The notes under the pieces: generated by a model
The model's database searches: none
Seen by the model: only the letters and a program-made list of their open reading frames with translations
What the model was told of the DNA's origin: nothing
Part shown: positions 7,336-14,222 of the stretch, piece after piece
Position numbering within the stretch: position 1 is the first letter of the stretch
Layout of the letters: every line of letters starts with the position of its first letter
Translations under genes and position numbers: made by a program
Origin: a virus
Length of the DNA stretch: 48,834 nucleotides
Direction: 5' to 3' (one strand)
IMG/VR virus record: IMGVR_UViG_3300030233_000018
Span: 1-48,834 of that record

Positions 7336-7579
7336 TATGACCACCTTCCGACACAACAAAAACCATATTCATATCGTCAACGCCAATCACCTTACATATC
7401 TTTGCAATAACATTAGGGTCAGGGCGCTGCGCCTTACCCTGCATGTAGTGCGATAGCGTGCCGGGGTTTATGCCCGCCATGCCTGCTATCTGGTTTTGTG
7501 ATGGACGCTCATCTTCTGGCATCGAATTAAGCCATTCTTGCACCAAACTTGCTATGCGTATCTCCATGTATACCGCCAT
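7328..7579 (-). CDS. HTH (XRE-type) transcriptional regulator
   Basis: 83 residues from ATG 7579. Residues 27-62 form a helix-turn-helix: SQNQIAGMAGINPGTLSHYM followed by ANVIAK-type third helix (NVIAKICKVIG). This is the Cro/CI fold, so it probably regulates the divergent promoters just upstream. It is the first gene of the leftward unit, transcribed from the promoter at 7607-7635. An ATG at 7567 is an alternative start. No self-cleavage domain, so it is not a full CI-type repressor. Confidence 0.8.
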   Translation of the reverse strand: MAVYMEIRIASLVQEWLNSMPEDERPSQNQIAGMAGINPGTLSHYMQGKAQRPDPNVIAKICKVIGVDDMNMVFVVSEGGHNE

Positions 7580-7606
7580 TACTTTACTTTCCCTTCGATG
7601 TAATGA

Positions 7607-7635
7607 ATTATACCAAATCGTTCCGCATGCGTCAA
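7607..7635 (-). promoter_or_regulatory. Leftward sigma70 promoter for the regulator operon
   Basis: Minus strand: TTGACG (7630-7635), 17-bp spacer, TATAAT (7607-7612) with an adjacent TGG extension. It is back-to-back with the rightward promoter; the two -35 boxes form the inverted repeat GTCAA-7 nt-TTGAC (7631-7647), a plausible operator for the HTH protein. Confidence 0.85.
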
Positions 7636-7642
7636 ATGCCAC

Positions 7643-7672
7643 TTGACATATGCCGTATGGTTAATATATACT
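7643..7672 (+). promoter_or_regulatory. Rightward sigma70 promoter (early)
   Basis: Consensus -35 TTGACA at 7643-7648, 18-bp spacer and TATACT at 7667-7672. Transcription should begin near 7679 and enter the structured non-coding region. A second extended -10, TGTTATGAT, lies at 7723-7731 and could give a shorter transcript. Confidence 0.8.
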
Positions 7673-7678
7673 TATCAT

Positions 7679-8219
7679 TGTAACGCAAAAAGCCCCGTGG
7701 CACACGCCGCAGAGCTTGAATGTGTTATGATGTATGCAGATAGGTGAAAGACTCTCGCCAGTGCAATATCGAGTTGGGAAGCTCAACACTGGTGAGAGTC
7801 ACATCACTAAGATGCACAGCCATTATACCGCAGTAGGGGAGTCGCGCACTAAACCGGATTCGTACCGGATTATGACGCGACCTAAAACATACGCTCACCA
7901 CCACGGCGCACAGATGTGCTACAGTGAGATTCCGTTGGCTTCTGCTAACGTTATGCGAGCTTTATTGTGGTATTAAGGCTGATGTGATACGATTAACGAA
8001 CCATGCGCAATCCGGCGCAACAGGTGGGGATGAAAGAGAAGGTTGAGAGCAGCGCCTGTTATGTTATCCCGACACGACAACGCCACTCCCGACGCGAGAC
8101 AATGGACAACCAAAGTGCTTAGCCTCGCACAGACAAGGTGCGCACGCCGCTGATTGTTTCAATCTCTTTCTGTCGATTATACATGCGCAAATGGCGCGGT
8201 GCAATATCGGCACCGTTTT
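7679..8219 (+). ncRNA. Candidate large structured non-coding RNA (about 540 nt)
   Basis: This stretch holds no credible gene but begins at a strong promoter and ends at a hairpin with a T run (8197-8219). Helices seen: a 14-bp stem 7751-7764/7787-7800 with one G-U pair; GTCGCG 7841-7846 with CGCGAC 7876-7881; CTCAC/GTGAG enclosing GCAC-AGAT-GTGC near 7893-7928; CGTTGGC/GCTAACG near 7933-7950; and a pseudoknot in which AACAGG (8019-8024) pairs with CCTGTT (8055-8060) while GGGAT (8027-8031) pairs with ATCCC (8066-8070). Size, phage context and nearby tRNA-like element recall the ornate large RNAs ROOL and GOLLD, but I cannot confirm membership. Confidence 0.5.
8197..8219 (+). terminator. Hairpin and T run ending the structured RNA
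   Basis: CGGTGC and GCACCG form a 6-bp stem around a 7-nt loop, followed directly by TTTT. This is a short but plausible intrinsic terminator at the end of the 540-nt structured region. Confidence 0.5.
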
Positions 8220-8372
8220 CATACGTATGTGTAACACGGCAGATTAACATTCTTATACAAAAGTTTGGCGACGAAAATTAACGCTCTGCTGCTCGTGAGC
8301 CTATCGAGGCACCCCATTACCCATACGCGGTTGTAGTTTGATGGTTAGAGACACGGCAGCGGGGCGCACATA

Positions 8373-8444
8373 CCCCTTGTAGCTCAATTGGAGAGCATCT
8401 AGCGGCGAAGCTAGAGGTTGCAGGGACAAAACCTGCCAGGGGGG
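8373..8444 (+). ncRNA. tRNA-like cloverleaf with an 8-nt anticodon loop
   Basis: Full cloverleaf: acceptor CCCCTTG (8373-8379) pairs with CAGGGGG (8437-8443); T8 A9; D arm GCTC/GAGC with GG in the loop; anticodon stem TCTAG (8398-8402)/CTAGA (8411-8415); 4-nt variable loop; T stem GCAGG/CCTGC (8420-8424/8432-8436) with a 7-nt loop GACAAAA keeping C56 and A58. The anticodon loop CGGCGAAG is 8 nt and lacks U33, and the T loop lacks TT. No CCA is encoded. It is either a degenerate tRNA, an unusual tRNA or a tRNA mimic; amino-acid identity cannot be assigned. Confidence 0.6.
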
Positions 8445-8470
8445 CATGCGCTAGTTGATTATCCGTTTAT

Positions 8471-8790
8471 TTGAAGCGCACAGCCGAAAGGCGGCGACTG
8501 CCTGACACGAGAAATGACAGGCGCACCCCTGAAAGGTGCGTTCTATACCCTCGAGGGTGCGACGTTCGGGTGGCGTACAAGTACACTATAAACGGCGTTG
8601 GTGGTGAGAGCGTTAAACTACCCGTCCATGCAGTACAGACGAAAAATGTACGCTGGGGCGTGAGGTCGAGAGGCGCAGCGCCCCAACCTATGCCAGCGAG
8701 ATCGAATCGACCTCACGCGGGTTTGACTCCCGCCGCTGGTAGTAGCGGCAATAACGCCGTGAAATGACGGGAAACTGTCATGAGCTTTTC
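8471..8790 (+). ncRNA. Second structured non-coding stretch, hairpin rich
   Basis: No credible gene. Hairpins in series: GCC-GAAA-GGC (8483-8492), GCCTG/CAGGC (8500-8522), CGCACC/GGTGCG (8522-8540), ACCC-TCGA-GGGT (8547-8558), GTACA/TGTAC near 8633-8650. GGGGCG (8655-8660) pairs with CGCCCC (8679-8684) while the 11 bases at 8660-8670 are complementary to 8707-8717, a pseudoknot-like arrangement. CCAGCG (8692-8697) pairs with CGCTGG around a T-arm-like GCGGG-TTTGACT-CCCGC (8718-8734), resembling a tRNA acceptor/T minihelix. It may be leader RNA of the following genes or a separate RNA. Confidence 0.4.
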
Positions 8791-8814
8791 AGCCGCCATA
8801 GGCGGGGTAGCCCA

Positions 8815-8835
8815 ATGCAACGTGTGCCGATTGTG
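8815..8835 (+). repeat. 21-bp leader repeat, copy 1
   Basis: The sequence starting ATGCAACGTGTGCCGATTGT is repeated exactly at 9164-9184. Each copy lies 66-69 nt upstream of the start codon of a small membrane-protein gene, so it is a duplicated 5' regulatory element. Confidence 0.8.
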
Positions 8836-8883
8836 GCGAAATGCGGCAGTGGGGGCATTATGCAAAATTGCATGGAGGGAAGT

Positions 8884-9159
8884 ATGAAAAAAGGTTTAAT
8901 CATGATTGTTGTCGGGGTGCTTGGTGGCATTGCTCAAGCATTAGTACTAATGATGATGTGGCGATGGTACATCACGCCTCTGGGTGTACCAGAGATTAAC
9001 ATTTTTCACAGCGCGGGGATTATCTTGACCAAGATCGCCATTGCACCGGGCGGCACACAAAGCATTACTAACGATGAATGGCTATCGCAAATGCTCAAAG
9101 GAATTATTGCCCTAAGCATAGTCTTTGCACTGGGCGCGATTCTTCAGGTGTTCGTTTAA
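8884..9159 (+). CDS. Small membrane protein, 91 residues
   Basis: ATG at 8884 preceded by GGAGGGAAGT. Two hydrophobic helices: GLIMIVVGVLGGIAQALVLM (about 4-23) and the C-terminal IIALSIVFALGAILQVFV; a polar loop between. No family recognised. It shares a duplicated leader and overall build with the next gene, so the pair probably arose or is regulated together. Early phage membrane proteins of this type often act in superinfection exclusion, which is only a guess here. Confidence 0.7.
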   Translation: MKKGLIMIVVGVLGGIAQALVLMMMWRWYITPLGVPEINIFHSAGIILTKIAIAPGGTQSITNDEWLSQMLKGIIALSIVFALGAILQVFV

Positions 9160-9163
9160 GATC

Positions 9164-9194
9164 ATGCAACGTGTGCCGATTGTGCACACGTTGC
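9164..9194 (+). repeat. Leader repeat copy 2 with perfect hairpin
   Basis: 9164-9184 repeats the element at 8815-8835. Here GCAACGTGTG (9166-9175) also pairs perfectly with CACACGTTGC (9185-9194) around a 9-nt loop, forming a strong stem 36 nt before the ATG at 9230. It may be an operator, a leader regulator or a weak terminator. Confidence 0.75.
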
Positions 9195-9229
9195 GGTATG
9201 CTTGCCGGAAACACAACCGGAGGCATACC

Positions 9230-9463
9230 ATGAAAACACTGTTCACCATATTACTCGGCATCGCAATTTTAGGCGGCATCCTCGGCTTATTCATCTCCGA
9301 TGTGATGCTCGCAATCGGTATGGGCATGGCGGTAATCTGGGCGCTCTGCCTAATCGCCGTGCAGTTGAACGAGACGAATGATAAGCTGGACAAGCACTAT
9401 GAGGTTCAGCGCAGGTTGTTGCAGATCGAGCAGCAGCGCCAGCGCATGAGCCGGAAGAAGTAA
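9230..9463 (+). CDS. Small membrane protein with coiled-coil tail, 77 residues
   Basis: ATG at 9230 with GGAGG 8 nt upstream. The first 45 residues hold two hydrophobic helices (LFTILLGIAILGGILGLFIS and AIGMGMAVIWALCLIAVQL), followed by a charged helical tail (NETNDKLDKHYEVQRRLLQI) likely to be a coiled coil. Unknown function. Confidence 0.7.
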   Translation: MKTLFTILLGIAILGGILGLFISDVMLAIGMGMAVIWALCLIAVQLNETNDKLDKHYEVQRRLLQIEQQRQRMSRKK

Positions 9464-9473
9464 CGCAGCACAG

Positions 9474-9495
9474 GGGCATAGGTTGCTATGCCCTT
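9474..9495 (+). terminator. Hairpin after the small membrane genes
   Basis: GGGCATAG (9474-9481) and CTATGCCC (9486-9493) form a perfect 8-bp stem with a 4-nt loop. Only two T residues follow, so termination strength is uncertain. Confidence 0.4.
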
Positions 9496-9560
9496 ACCCC
9501 ACACTTCGCAAAATACACCCAAACCAAATAAAATTCATACGAGACTACGAATATTATCGC

Positions 9561-9589
9561 TTGCGCATATGCACATAACGTGGCATAAT
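9561..9589 (+). promoter_or_regulatory. Rightward promoter for the HTH gene
   Basis: TTGCGC at 9561-9566, 17-bp spacer, CATAAT at 9584-9589. Transcription would start near 9596 just before the AAGGAG of the HTH gene. Confidence 0.65.
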
Positions 9590-9612
9590 TAGAGACATCA
9601 AAGGAGTGTGTT

Positions 9613-9828
9613 TTGTACAAGTTACGTTTGAAGGAGTTGCGGACAAAGAAGGGCTTTACTCAAGCAGAACTTGCGGAAAAAGCCGACACACGGCAAGAAA
9701 CAATTTCGCACTGGGAACGAGGTCACAAGGATTACATCAACCTGGAAATCCTGTACCGCATTTGCAAAGCTCTTGAAGTAAGCATCGAAGAAATGATTGT
9801 TGAAGAAGAATTACAGGCGGTTGCGTAA
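9613..9828 (+). CDS. XRE-family HTH regulator (Cro-like)
   Basis: 71 residues from a TTG at 9613, with AAGGAG 6 nt upstream. Classic XRE fold: MYKLRLKELRTKKGFTQAEL then AEKADTRQETISHWERG, with recognition helix around residues 28-37. Size and position in the rightward unit match a Cro-like repressor that opposes the leftward HTH protein encoded at 7328-7579. It is transcribed from its own promoter and heads the main early operon. Confidence 0.88.
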   Translation: MYKLRLKELRTKKGFTQAELAEKADTRQETISHWERGHKDYINLEILYRICKALEVSIEEMIVEEELQAVA

Positions 9829-10042
9829 AGCTCCACCGAACGCAACTGCATAGGAGGTGGGGTAGCAGCGCCACAAGAGTGACGCTACCCAAATCGCGCA
9901 TAGCCTGCACCAATCGCCAAACTGAGTCAGGCACAGCGCAAATCACGCAGGGCAGTCGCAAGGCTGCATCGGTTTTACGCAACACAACTTACAAACAGCC
10001 CACTTAACCACGTTAAGAAGCTAAGCAATAGGAGTATACCAC

Positions 10043-10777
10043 ATGCAAGACAATAAATACCCCGAATGGCAAGCGGCAATCCGCGCCGCACAAGCAGAAG
10101 CACTCCGTAAAGAGCGTGAATACGACGCCAAAATTGAGGCAGAGCGTGCGCAGCAGGAAGCCGAGCGCAAGCAGCGTCAAGCGCAGGATATGAACGTTTT
10201 CTTGAAGCTGATGTGTATTCCAGGCGAAAGCACGGATGGCACATTCACGATTGACACCTACCGTTTTTCAAACATCAACTTGCACCGCGTTCAACCGCCC
10301 AAGCCGAAGTCTGTATTTTTGTCGCTACCAGAAGAAAAGCGTAAAGAAATTGAGCGCATCAACGCGCAAAAGCTCGCCAAGCATGAGGCGTGGTTAGCAA
10401 GCCAACCGCTTGAAGAAACAATCACCGGTGTAGACATCATCATTGACTGGCAAGAGGGCGGCGTGTTTCAAGATGCGGTTGAGTGGGACACAGACCACAA
10501 TTACGATTGCTGGCAACCGTATACCATCAATTGGCGACGCGCCAACGGTGCACACAAGCGCAATACGATTGAATCACTCATGGTTGATGTGTCGCACAGA
10601 ATGGACATGCTGCAAGTCCGGCGCGACACGCTTATTGAGCGTTACGAAACATACATCAAGCAAGATGCGGGGGCAGCACTGAAGCCAGAGGCAGAGTTCG
10701 AAGCCCCCACAGCCGCAGAGCGGTTAGTTGAACTGCTGCGCGAAATTGCCCGCGAAGAGCACGGATGGGAGTTTTAA
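10043..10777 (+). CDS. Hypothetical protein with N-terminal coiled coil
   Basis: 244 residues. Residues 10-50 are a charged helix (REYDAKIEAERAQQEAERKQ) and the rest is mixed alpha/beta with a helical C-terminus (LVELLREIAREEHGWEF). No family recognised. ATG at 10043 has AGGAG 9 nt upstream. It is followed after 3 nt by the Gp3/RDF-like gene, so the two are likely functional partners. The 214-nt gap before it holds a hairpin (GGTAGC/GCTACC near 9855-9890) and nothing else clear. Confidence 0.7.
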   Translation: MQDNKYPEWQAAIRAAQAEALRKEREYDAKIEAERAQQEAERKQRQAQDMNVFLKLMCIPGESTDGTFTIDTYRFSNINLHRVQPPKPKSVFLSLPEEKRKEIERINAQKLAKHEAWLASQPLEETITGVDIIIDWQEGGVFQDAVEWDTDHNYDCWQPYTINWRRANGAHKRNTIESLMVDVSHRMDMLQVRRDTLIERYETYIKQDAGAALKPEAEFEAPTAAERLVELLREIAREEHGWEF

Positions 10778-10780
10778 AAC

Positions 10781-12226
10781 ATGCCTATCATCGGGTTAAC
10801 CAAAGATGTGAAACTCATTGCAGAAGGCTTACCCATCCTCGGGAAGCTGCGCAAGGGCGCTGAAAAGACATCAGTGAATAAACCGGGGAAAGACCTCGAC
10901 CACTTCCGTTTCACCTCAGCAGAAGAATATAAGTCGCTAGACGCGGAAGAAAAGTTTCGCGAACTGTACGGCGGCACACCATCTGAGTTCGAGAATGCGC
11001 TGCTTGTGTCCAATAATGTCCACGACGCATTCTCGACGTGGTACGAATGGTGGGGCAAGAACGAAGAATTAAAAGTCCGGCACGACGGCGAAACGGTTGT
11101 ACGCGAGTACCGCAACCACCCGCACAATGAATACCAAGATGTTTCTCGCCCCGCAAATTTGCAGGAAAAAGAAAAGGCCAAGCCAGTAGGGCGATTGAAC
11201 ATCCTGCTGCTTGATTACTGCGAAGCGATTGGCGTTGAAGGCGTCATCACAGTGGAGACGCACAGCAAGAACGACATCCACGAAATTTACAAGCGACTCA
11301 CGGGCATTAGCAGCCTATACGGCAAGCTGACGGGCATCCCGTTCCGCTTTGGTCGCATCAACAAACGAATCAGCACGCCGGGGTGGGAACGTCAAGAGGG
11401 CGGTCACACAGGGCGGCAAGTTGTTACCAAGAGTCTATTCTTCATAGACGTCATGCCTTACTACACCCGCGATGTACTGCTGCCTGCGATCAAACAGAAT
11501 CTCATGGCGGTAGAGGCGGTTCCCCAAATTAAAGCACCAGAGCCGAAAATCCCTAGTCGTATTAAGCATGTGGAATTCGGCGCACGTAAAAACCGCCGCC
11601 TTAAAACAGGCATCAACGATGACGGTGTGAGCGACGATGACAACCCGCAACCCGCCGCCACGTTTACACGCATTAGCGGCACCAGCGCCATGAAGGCAGC
11701 CCCCCAACCAGATGACGAACCCGTTGACGGTGAAATCATCGAAGATGACGACGTTCTACCGCGCCCTTACACACTCGTAAAAGTACGTAGTGCCGCCGCA
11801 GACATGCCCGGCGCGTCCCTCCGGTTCGTTACTGAGGATGGCGAAGTGCTGAACGTGTACGAACCCGGCGTTGCCATGCTCCGTGAAATGGGCTGGCAGG
11901 TCGATGTGTGGACAAAGAAGCCTCACACGGAAGCGCAAAACGGCTTTGAAATCGAAGTGCTTGGCACGGTGGTAGGCGACGCGCTCACCATTGAAGCGGT
12001 CAACACTGAGAGCGAAGAAGGCGAAATATTCTCCTTTGCAATGGACAAGCTCGGCATGAGCGCCGAGGAAGTCACAAAGTGGATGAGTGGCAAGGACGTT
12101 AACGACATCTTCGGAACGGTTGACGCATGGCTCACCATGTCGGAACTAAATTTTGATACGGCAATGGCACACATCACCGCAACCGCCGAGGGGCGAGCGA
12201 AGGATAGCGCCGAGGGAAAAGCGTAA
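10781..12226 (+). CDS. Gp3-like protein (phage recombination-directionality-factor family)
   Basis: 481 residues. The N-terminal 250 residues, starting MPIIGLTKDVKLIAEGLPIL and containing LNILLLDYCEAIGVEGVI and RLTGISSLYGKLTGIPFRFG, resemble the Gp3-like family named for the phiC31/phiBT1 recombination directionality factors. The C-terminal part has acidic linkers (DGEIIEDDD) and an extra unrecognised domain. No serine integrase is present in this genome, so a role in excision is unlikely; a DNA-binding or replication role is more probable. The family call is from memory of sequence style and is moderate. Confidence 0.5.
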   Translation: MPIIGLTKDVKLIAEGLPILGKLRKGAEKTSVNKPGKDLDHFRFTSAEEYKSLDAEEKFRELYGGTPSEFENALLVSNNVHDAFSTWYEWWGKNEELKVRHDGETVVREYRNHPHNEYQDVSRPANLQEKEKAKPVGRLNILLLDYCEAIGVEGVITVETHSKNDIHEIYKRLTGISSLYGKLTGIPFRFGRINKRISTPGWERQEGGHTGRQVVTKSLFFIDVMPYYTRDVLLPAIKQNLMAVEAVPQIKAPEPKIPSRIKHVEFGARKNRRLKTGINDDGVSDDDNPQPAATFTRISGTSAMKAAPQPDDEPVDGEIIEDDDVLPRPYTLVKVRSAAADMPGASLRFVTEDGEVLNVYEPGVAMLREMGWQVDVWTKKPHTEAQNGFEIEVLGTVVGDALTIEAVNTESEEGEIFSFAMDKLGMSAEEVTKWMSGKDVNDIFGTVDAWLTMSELNFDTAMAHITATAEGRAKDSAEGKA

Positions 12227-12234
12227 CGCCCGAT

Positions 12235-12582
12235 ATGCTGGACCTGTACATACAAGGTTCCCTGCTGCGAGCAGGGGACTTTGCCCGACGCGGCAATGAG
12301 TCTGAAAGCGAGTGCATGTTTGAAATTCTCCGGTTTGCGAAAACAGGCAAACCGGGGGAGGGCAAACACTTCCGTACCGCTGAGGTGGAACTACACACCG
12401 CGCAGGGCATCCGGCAGACACGCATTGAAATCGGGCACAAGGCAGGATTCGACTACTACCGCCGTGAGCGCAAACCTGTGGACCCGTATGGGGTAGTGGA
12501 GATCGGCTACATGAACGAGCGCTACCGGACGTTACCAGATGGCGCGATAGTGGATAGATACGCGAGAAGAAAAGATGCTTAA
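12235..12582 (+). CDS. Hypothetical protein
   Basis: 115 residues, basic, mostly beta-like in the middle (KHFRTAEVELHTAQGIRQTR). ATG at 12235 just after the Gp3-like gene. Ends overlapping the next gene by 8 bp, showing tight coupling. No family recognised. Confidence 0.65.
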   Translation: MLDLYIQGSLLRAGDFARRGNESESECMFEILRFAKTGKPGEGKHFRTAEVELHTAQGIRQTRIEIGHKAGFDYYRRERKPVDPYGVVEIGYMNERYRTLPDGAIVDRYARRKDA

Positions 12583-12883
12583 ACCAACATTCGTAATTTA
12601 TGACCGCCGCGACTGCATGAGCGCGGCACACATCCGGCACGAGGCGCGACGCATGGGGCAGCCGGACCCCGTAAGGAAAACCGCGTTGCCAGAAATCACG
12701 TTCACACCAGACGAAAAGCTGGCAGATGGTATGACGTGGTGGGCAGTTCGCAACGAGCGCGGCGTGATTTGCGGATTTAAACAGATCACCACACTAGAAC
12801 TTATTGAGCGCGTAGAAGGAACCAACGCCGCATTCACGCAATCTGAGATCAACGCAATGATGCGAAGTGAGGCAGCGGCATGA
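12575..12883 (+). CDS. Hypothetical protein
   Basis: 102 residues from ATG 12575, overlapping the upstream stop. Composition is ordinary soluble protein (EITFTPDEKLADGMTWWAVR). It ends in an ATGA overlap with the next gene. No family recognised. Confidence 0.65.
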   Translation: MLKPTFVIYDRRDCMSAAHIRHEARRMGQPDPVRKTALPEITFTPDEKLADGMTWWAVRNERGVICGFKQITTLELIERVEGTNAAFTQSEINAMMRSEAAA

Positions 12884-13179
12884 GCAGACGCAAACGGAAA
12901 CGTCAGGCACGGGAGCACAAAACCCGCAACGCGCACAAGAACGAGCACCACCAGCGTCAGGCAGCACTTGCAGTAGAGGCGTCATGGCGGCGGTATCAAA
13001 AAGCCATCCTCGCTCATGACCTGCTGTGCTTGCTGCAAGTCAAGGTGCGTATTGATGATATGTGCCATGCGAGGCTGTACGTGCTGTGCGACATCTGGCA
13101 GGACAAACGCGACGCGGCAATGGCGGTCATTACGGATTACTACATGAAATCAGAAGGATACACGAGGGCAGCGGCATGA
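12880..13179 (+). CDS. Small basic protein
   Basis: 99 residues with a very basic N-terminus (SRRKRKRQAREHKTRNAHKN), suggesting nucleic-acid binding, and a helical C-terminus. ATG 12880 overlaps the previous stop and its own stop overlaps the next ATG. Function unknown. Confidence 0.65.
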   Translation: MSRRKRKRQAREHKTRNAHKNEHHQRQAALAVEASWRRYQKAILAHDLLCLLQVKVRIDDMCHARLYVLCDIWQDKRDAAMAVITDYYMKSEGYTRAAA

Positions 13180-13379
13180 TTGAATCTTACGACCCGACAC
13201 GGTGCGCGAATCCGCACTGCCGCCGCAAGCTGAGCACGCAGGACTTGGAGTTCCCCGGCACGCTGTTTGAGGGGATTTGCATGGCGTGCTATGAGCGCAA
13301 GTATGCGCCACAAGGCGACGACACACCGACGCTACCAACAGAACCGATTACACAGGAGGCACAGAACTATGGCAACTAA
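13176..13379 (+). CDS. Small zinc-ribbon protein
   Basis: 67 residues from ATG 13176 (ATGA overlap). Two metal-binding pairs, CANPHC near residue 9 and CMACYERK near residue 36, make a zinc ribbon. Probably a DNA- or protein-binding accessory. It overlaps the next gene by 11 bp. Confidence 0.65.
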   Translation: MIESYDPTRCANPHCRRKLSTQDLEFPGTLFEGICMACYERKYAPQGDDTPTLPTEPITQEAQNYGN

Positions 13380-13563
13380 AGCACAGATTCACCGCGCACA
13401 GAAGAAACGCGAGAAGCTGAACCGCAAGGCAAAAGCAAAACGTAAGGCACACAACCGCGCCAAAAACAGCGGCAAGCGGCGTTCACTGCATGAGGCATCT
13501 GTCACACCGTTAGACCTCATGCGAATCATGGCAGCAGCGCGAGACATGCGAAAGGCAGCGTAA
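13369..13563 (+). CDS. Very basic small protein
   Basis: 64 residues from ATG 13369, with CAGGAGG upstream. The first 40 residues are dense in Lys and Arg (AQKKREKLNRKAKAKRKAHN), consistent with DNA or RNA binding, perhaps a small histone-like or nucleoid-type protein. Unrecognised family. Confidence 0.6.
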   Translation: MATKAQIHRAQKKREKLNRKAKAKRKAHNRAKNSGKRRSLHEASVTPLDLMRIMAAARDMRKAA

Positions 13564-13565
13564 CG

Positions 13566-13748
13566 ATGGCTAAACCAGACAAGAAACGTGCAGGTGCGAG
13601 TACCCGCAATTGTACGTACTGCGCGGCACAACTACCCGCGAACAGCGGCAATCGTGCGCTGTGTGACGTGTGCAAGAAGTTGCCACGCGCCCGCCGCAAG
13701 ATCGACGTGTGGGGCGAGCGCACGTATGTGCGGGAGGTAGGGCGATGA
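13566..13748 (+). CDS. Small zinc-ribbon protein
   Basis: 60 residues. CTYCAAQLP and CDVCKKLP form a CxxC...CxxC zinc ribbon in a basic protein. It is the second zinc ribbon within 400 bp. ATGA overlap with the following gene at 13745. Confidence 0.65.
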   Translation: MAKPDKKRAGASTRNCTYCAAQLPANSGNRALCDVCKKLPRARRKIDVWGERTYVREVGR

Positions 13749-14029
13749 CACCGGAACAAATTAAACAGGCGCTCCAACAGCGGAATGAGCAGCGCCAGCG
13801 CATTGATACATTCCTCAGCAATGCATATGGCGATTGGGATGCACTAGAGATTAACGACTTTGATACACTCGCGCAGGTCATGTATGAGCGCGGCTACAGC
13901 CTCGAAGACGCCACAACCTTAATGGCACTCATGTACAACGCCATGCTAAACACGATTACAGACCGTGACCTGCATATTGCGTCACTAGAGACGTACATCA
14001 GGAATATGGAGGAGGAAGCACATGATTAA
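13745..14029 (+). CDS. Hypothetical acidic helical protein
   Basis: 94 residues from ATG 13745. Begins MTPEQIKQALQQRNEQRQRI and is helical and acidic throughout. No family recognised. Overlaps neighbours at both ends. Confidence 0.65.
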   Translation: MTPEQIKQALQQRNEQRQRIDTFLSNAYGDWDALEINDFDTLAQVMYERGYSLEDATTLMALMYNAMLNTITDRDLHIASLETYIRNMEEEAHD

Positions 14030-14222
14030 CTGGCGACACCTCAACAAACGCCGCGAAACCGCACAGCAGCACCCCACAAAGCGCACGATTGCCGCTTGGG
14101 AGCGTGCTATAGACGCCGCAATCCCGCTGGTAGAGTCGAGAATGGACGCACAATCCTTAATGATGCACGGACGTGCATGTCTAGACCTACGCCAGAGTTT
14201 ACGAAAGGAGAACGCAGCGTGA
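14022..14222 (+). CDS. Hypothetical protein
   Basis: 66 residues, helical, from ATG 14022. Its stop overlaps the GTG of the next gene. No family recognised. Confidence 0.6.
   Translation: MINWRHLNKRRETAQQHPTKRTIAAWERAIDAAIPLVESRMDAQSLMMHGRACLDLRQSLRKENAA

Noticed and set aside
7734-7976. 80-codon open frame in the region after the early promoter
   Set aside because: It runs through a 14-bp hairpin and other stems, has no ribosome site and no recognisable protein; better explained as structured RNA.
8326-8372. Possible second tRNA 5' half (GCGGTTGTAGTTTGATGG...)
   Set aside because: A D-arm-like stem can be drawn, but no anticodon stem or complementary acceptor strand follows.
8692-8741. 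Possible tmRNA 3' end (T arm followed by acceptor-like stem)
   Set aside because: No matching 5' acceptor at the expected distance, no tag reading frame and no CCA; kept only as a T-arm minihelix.
8471-8767. 98-codon open frame
   Set aside because: Arg/Pro-rich composition and dense hairpins suggest a chance frame over structured RNA; no ribosome site.
9880-10008. GTG frame of about 42 codons before the gene at 10043
   Set aside because: The nearest AGGAGG is more than 15 nt away and the peptide has no recognisable features.
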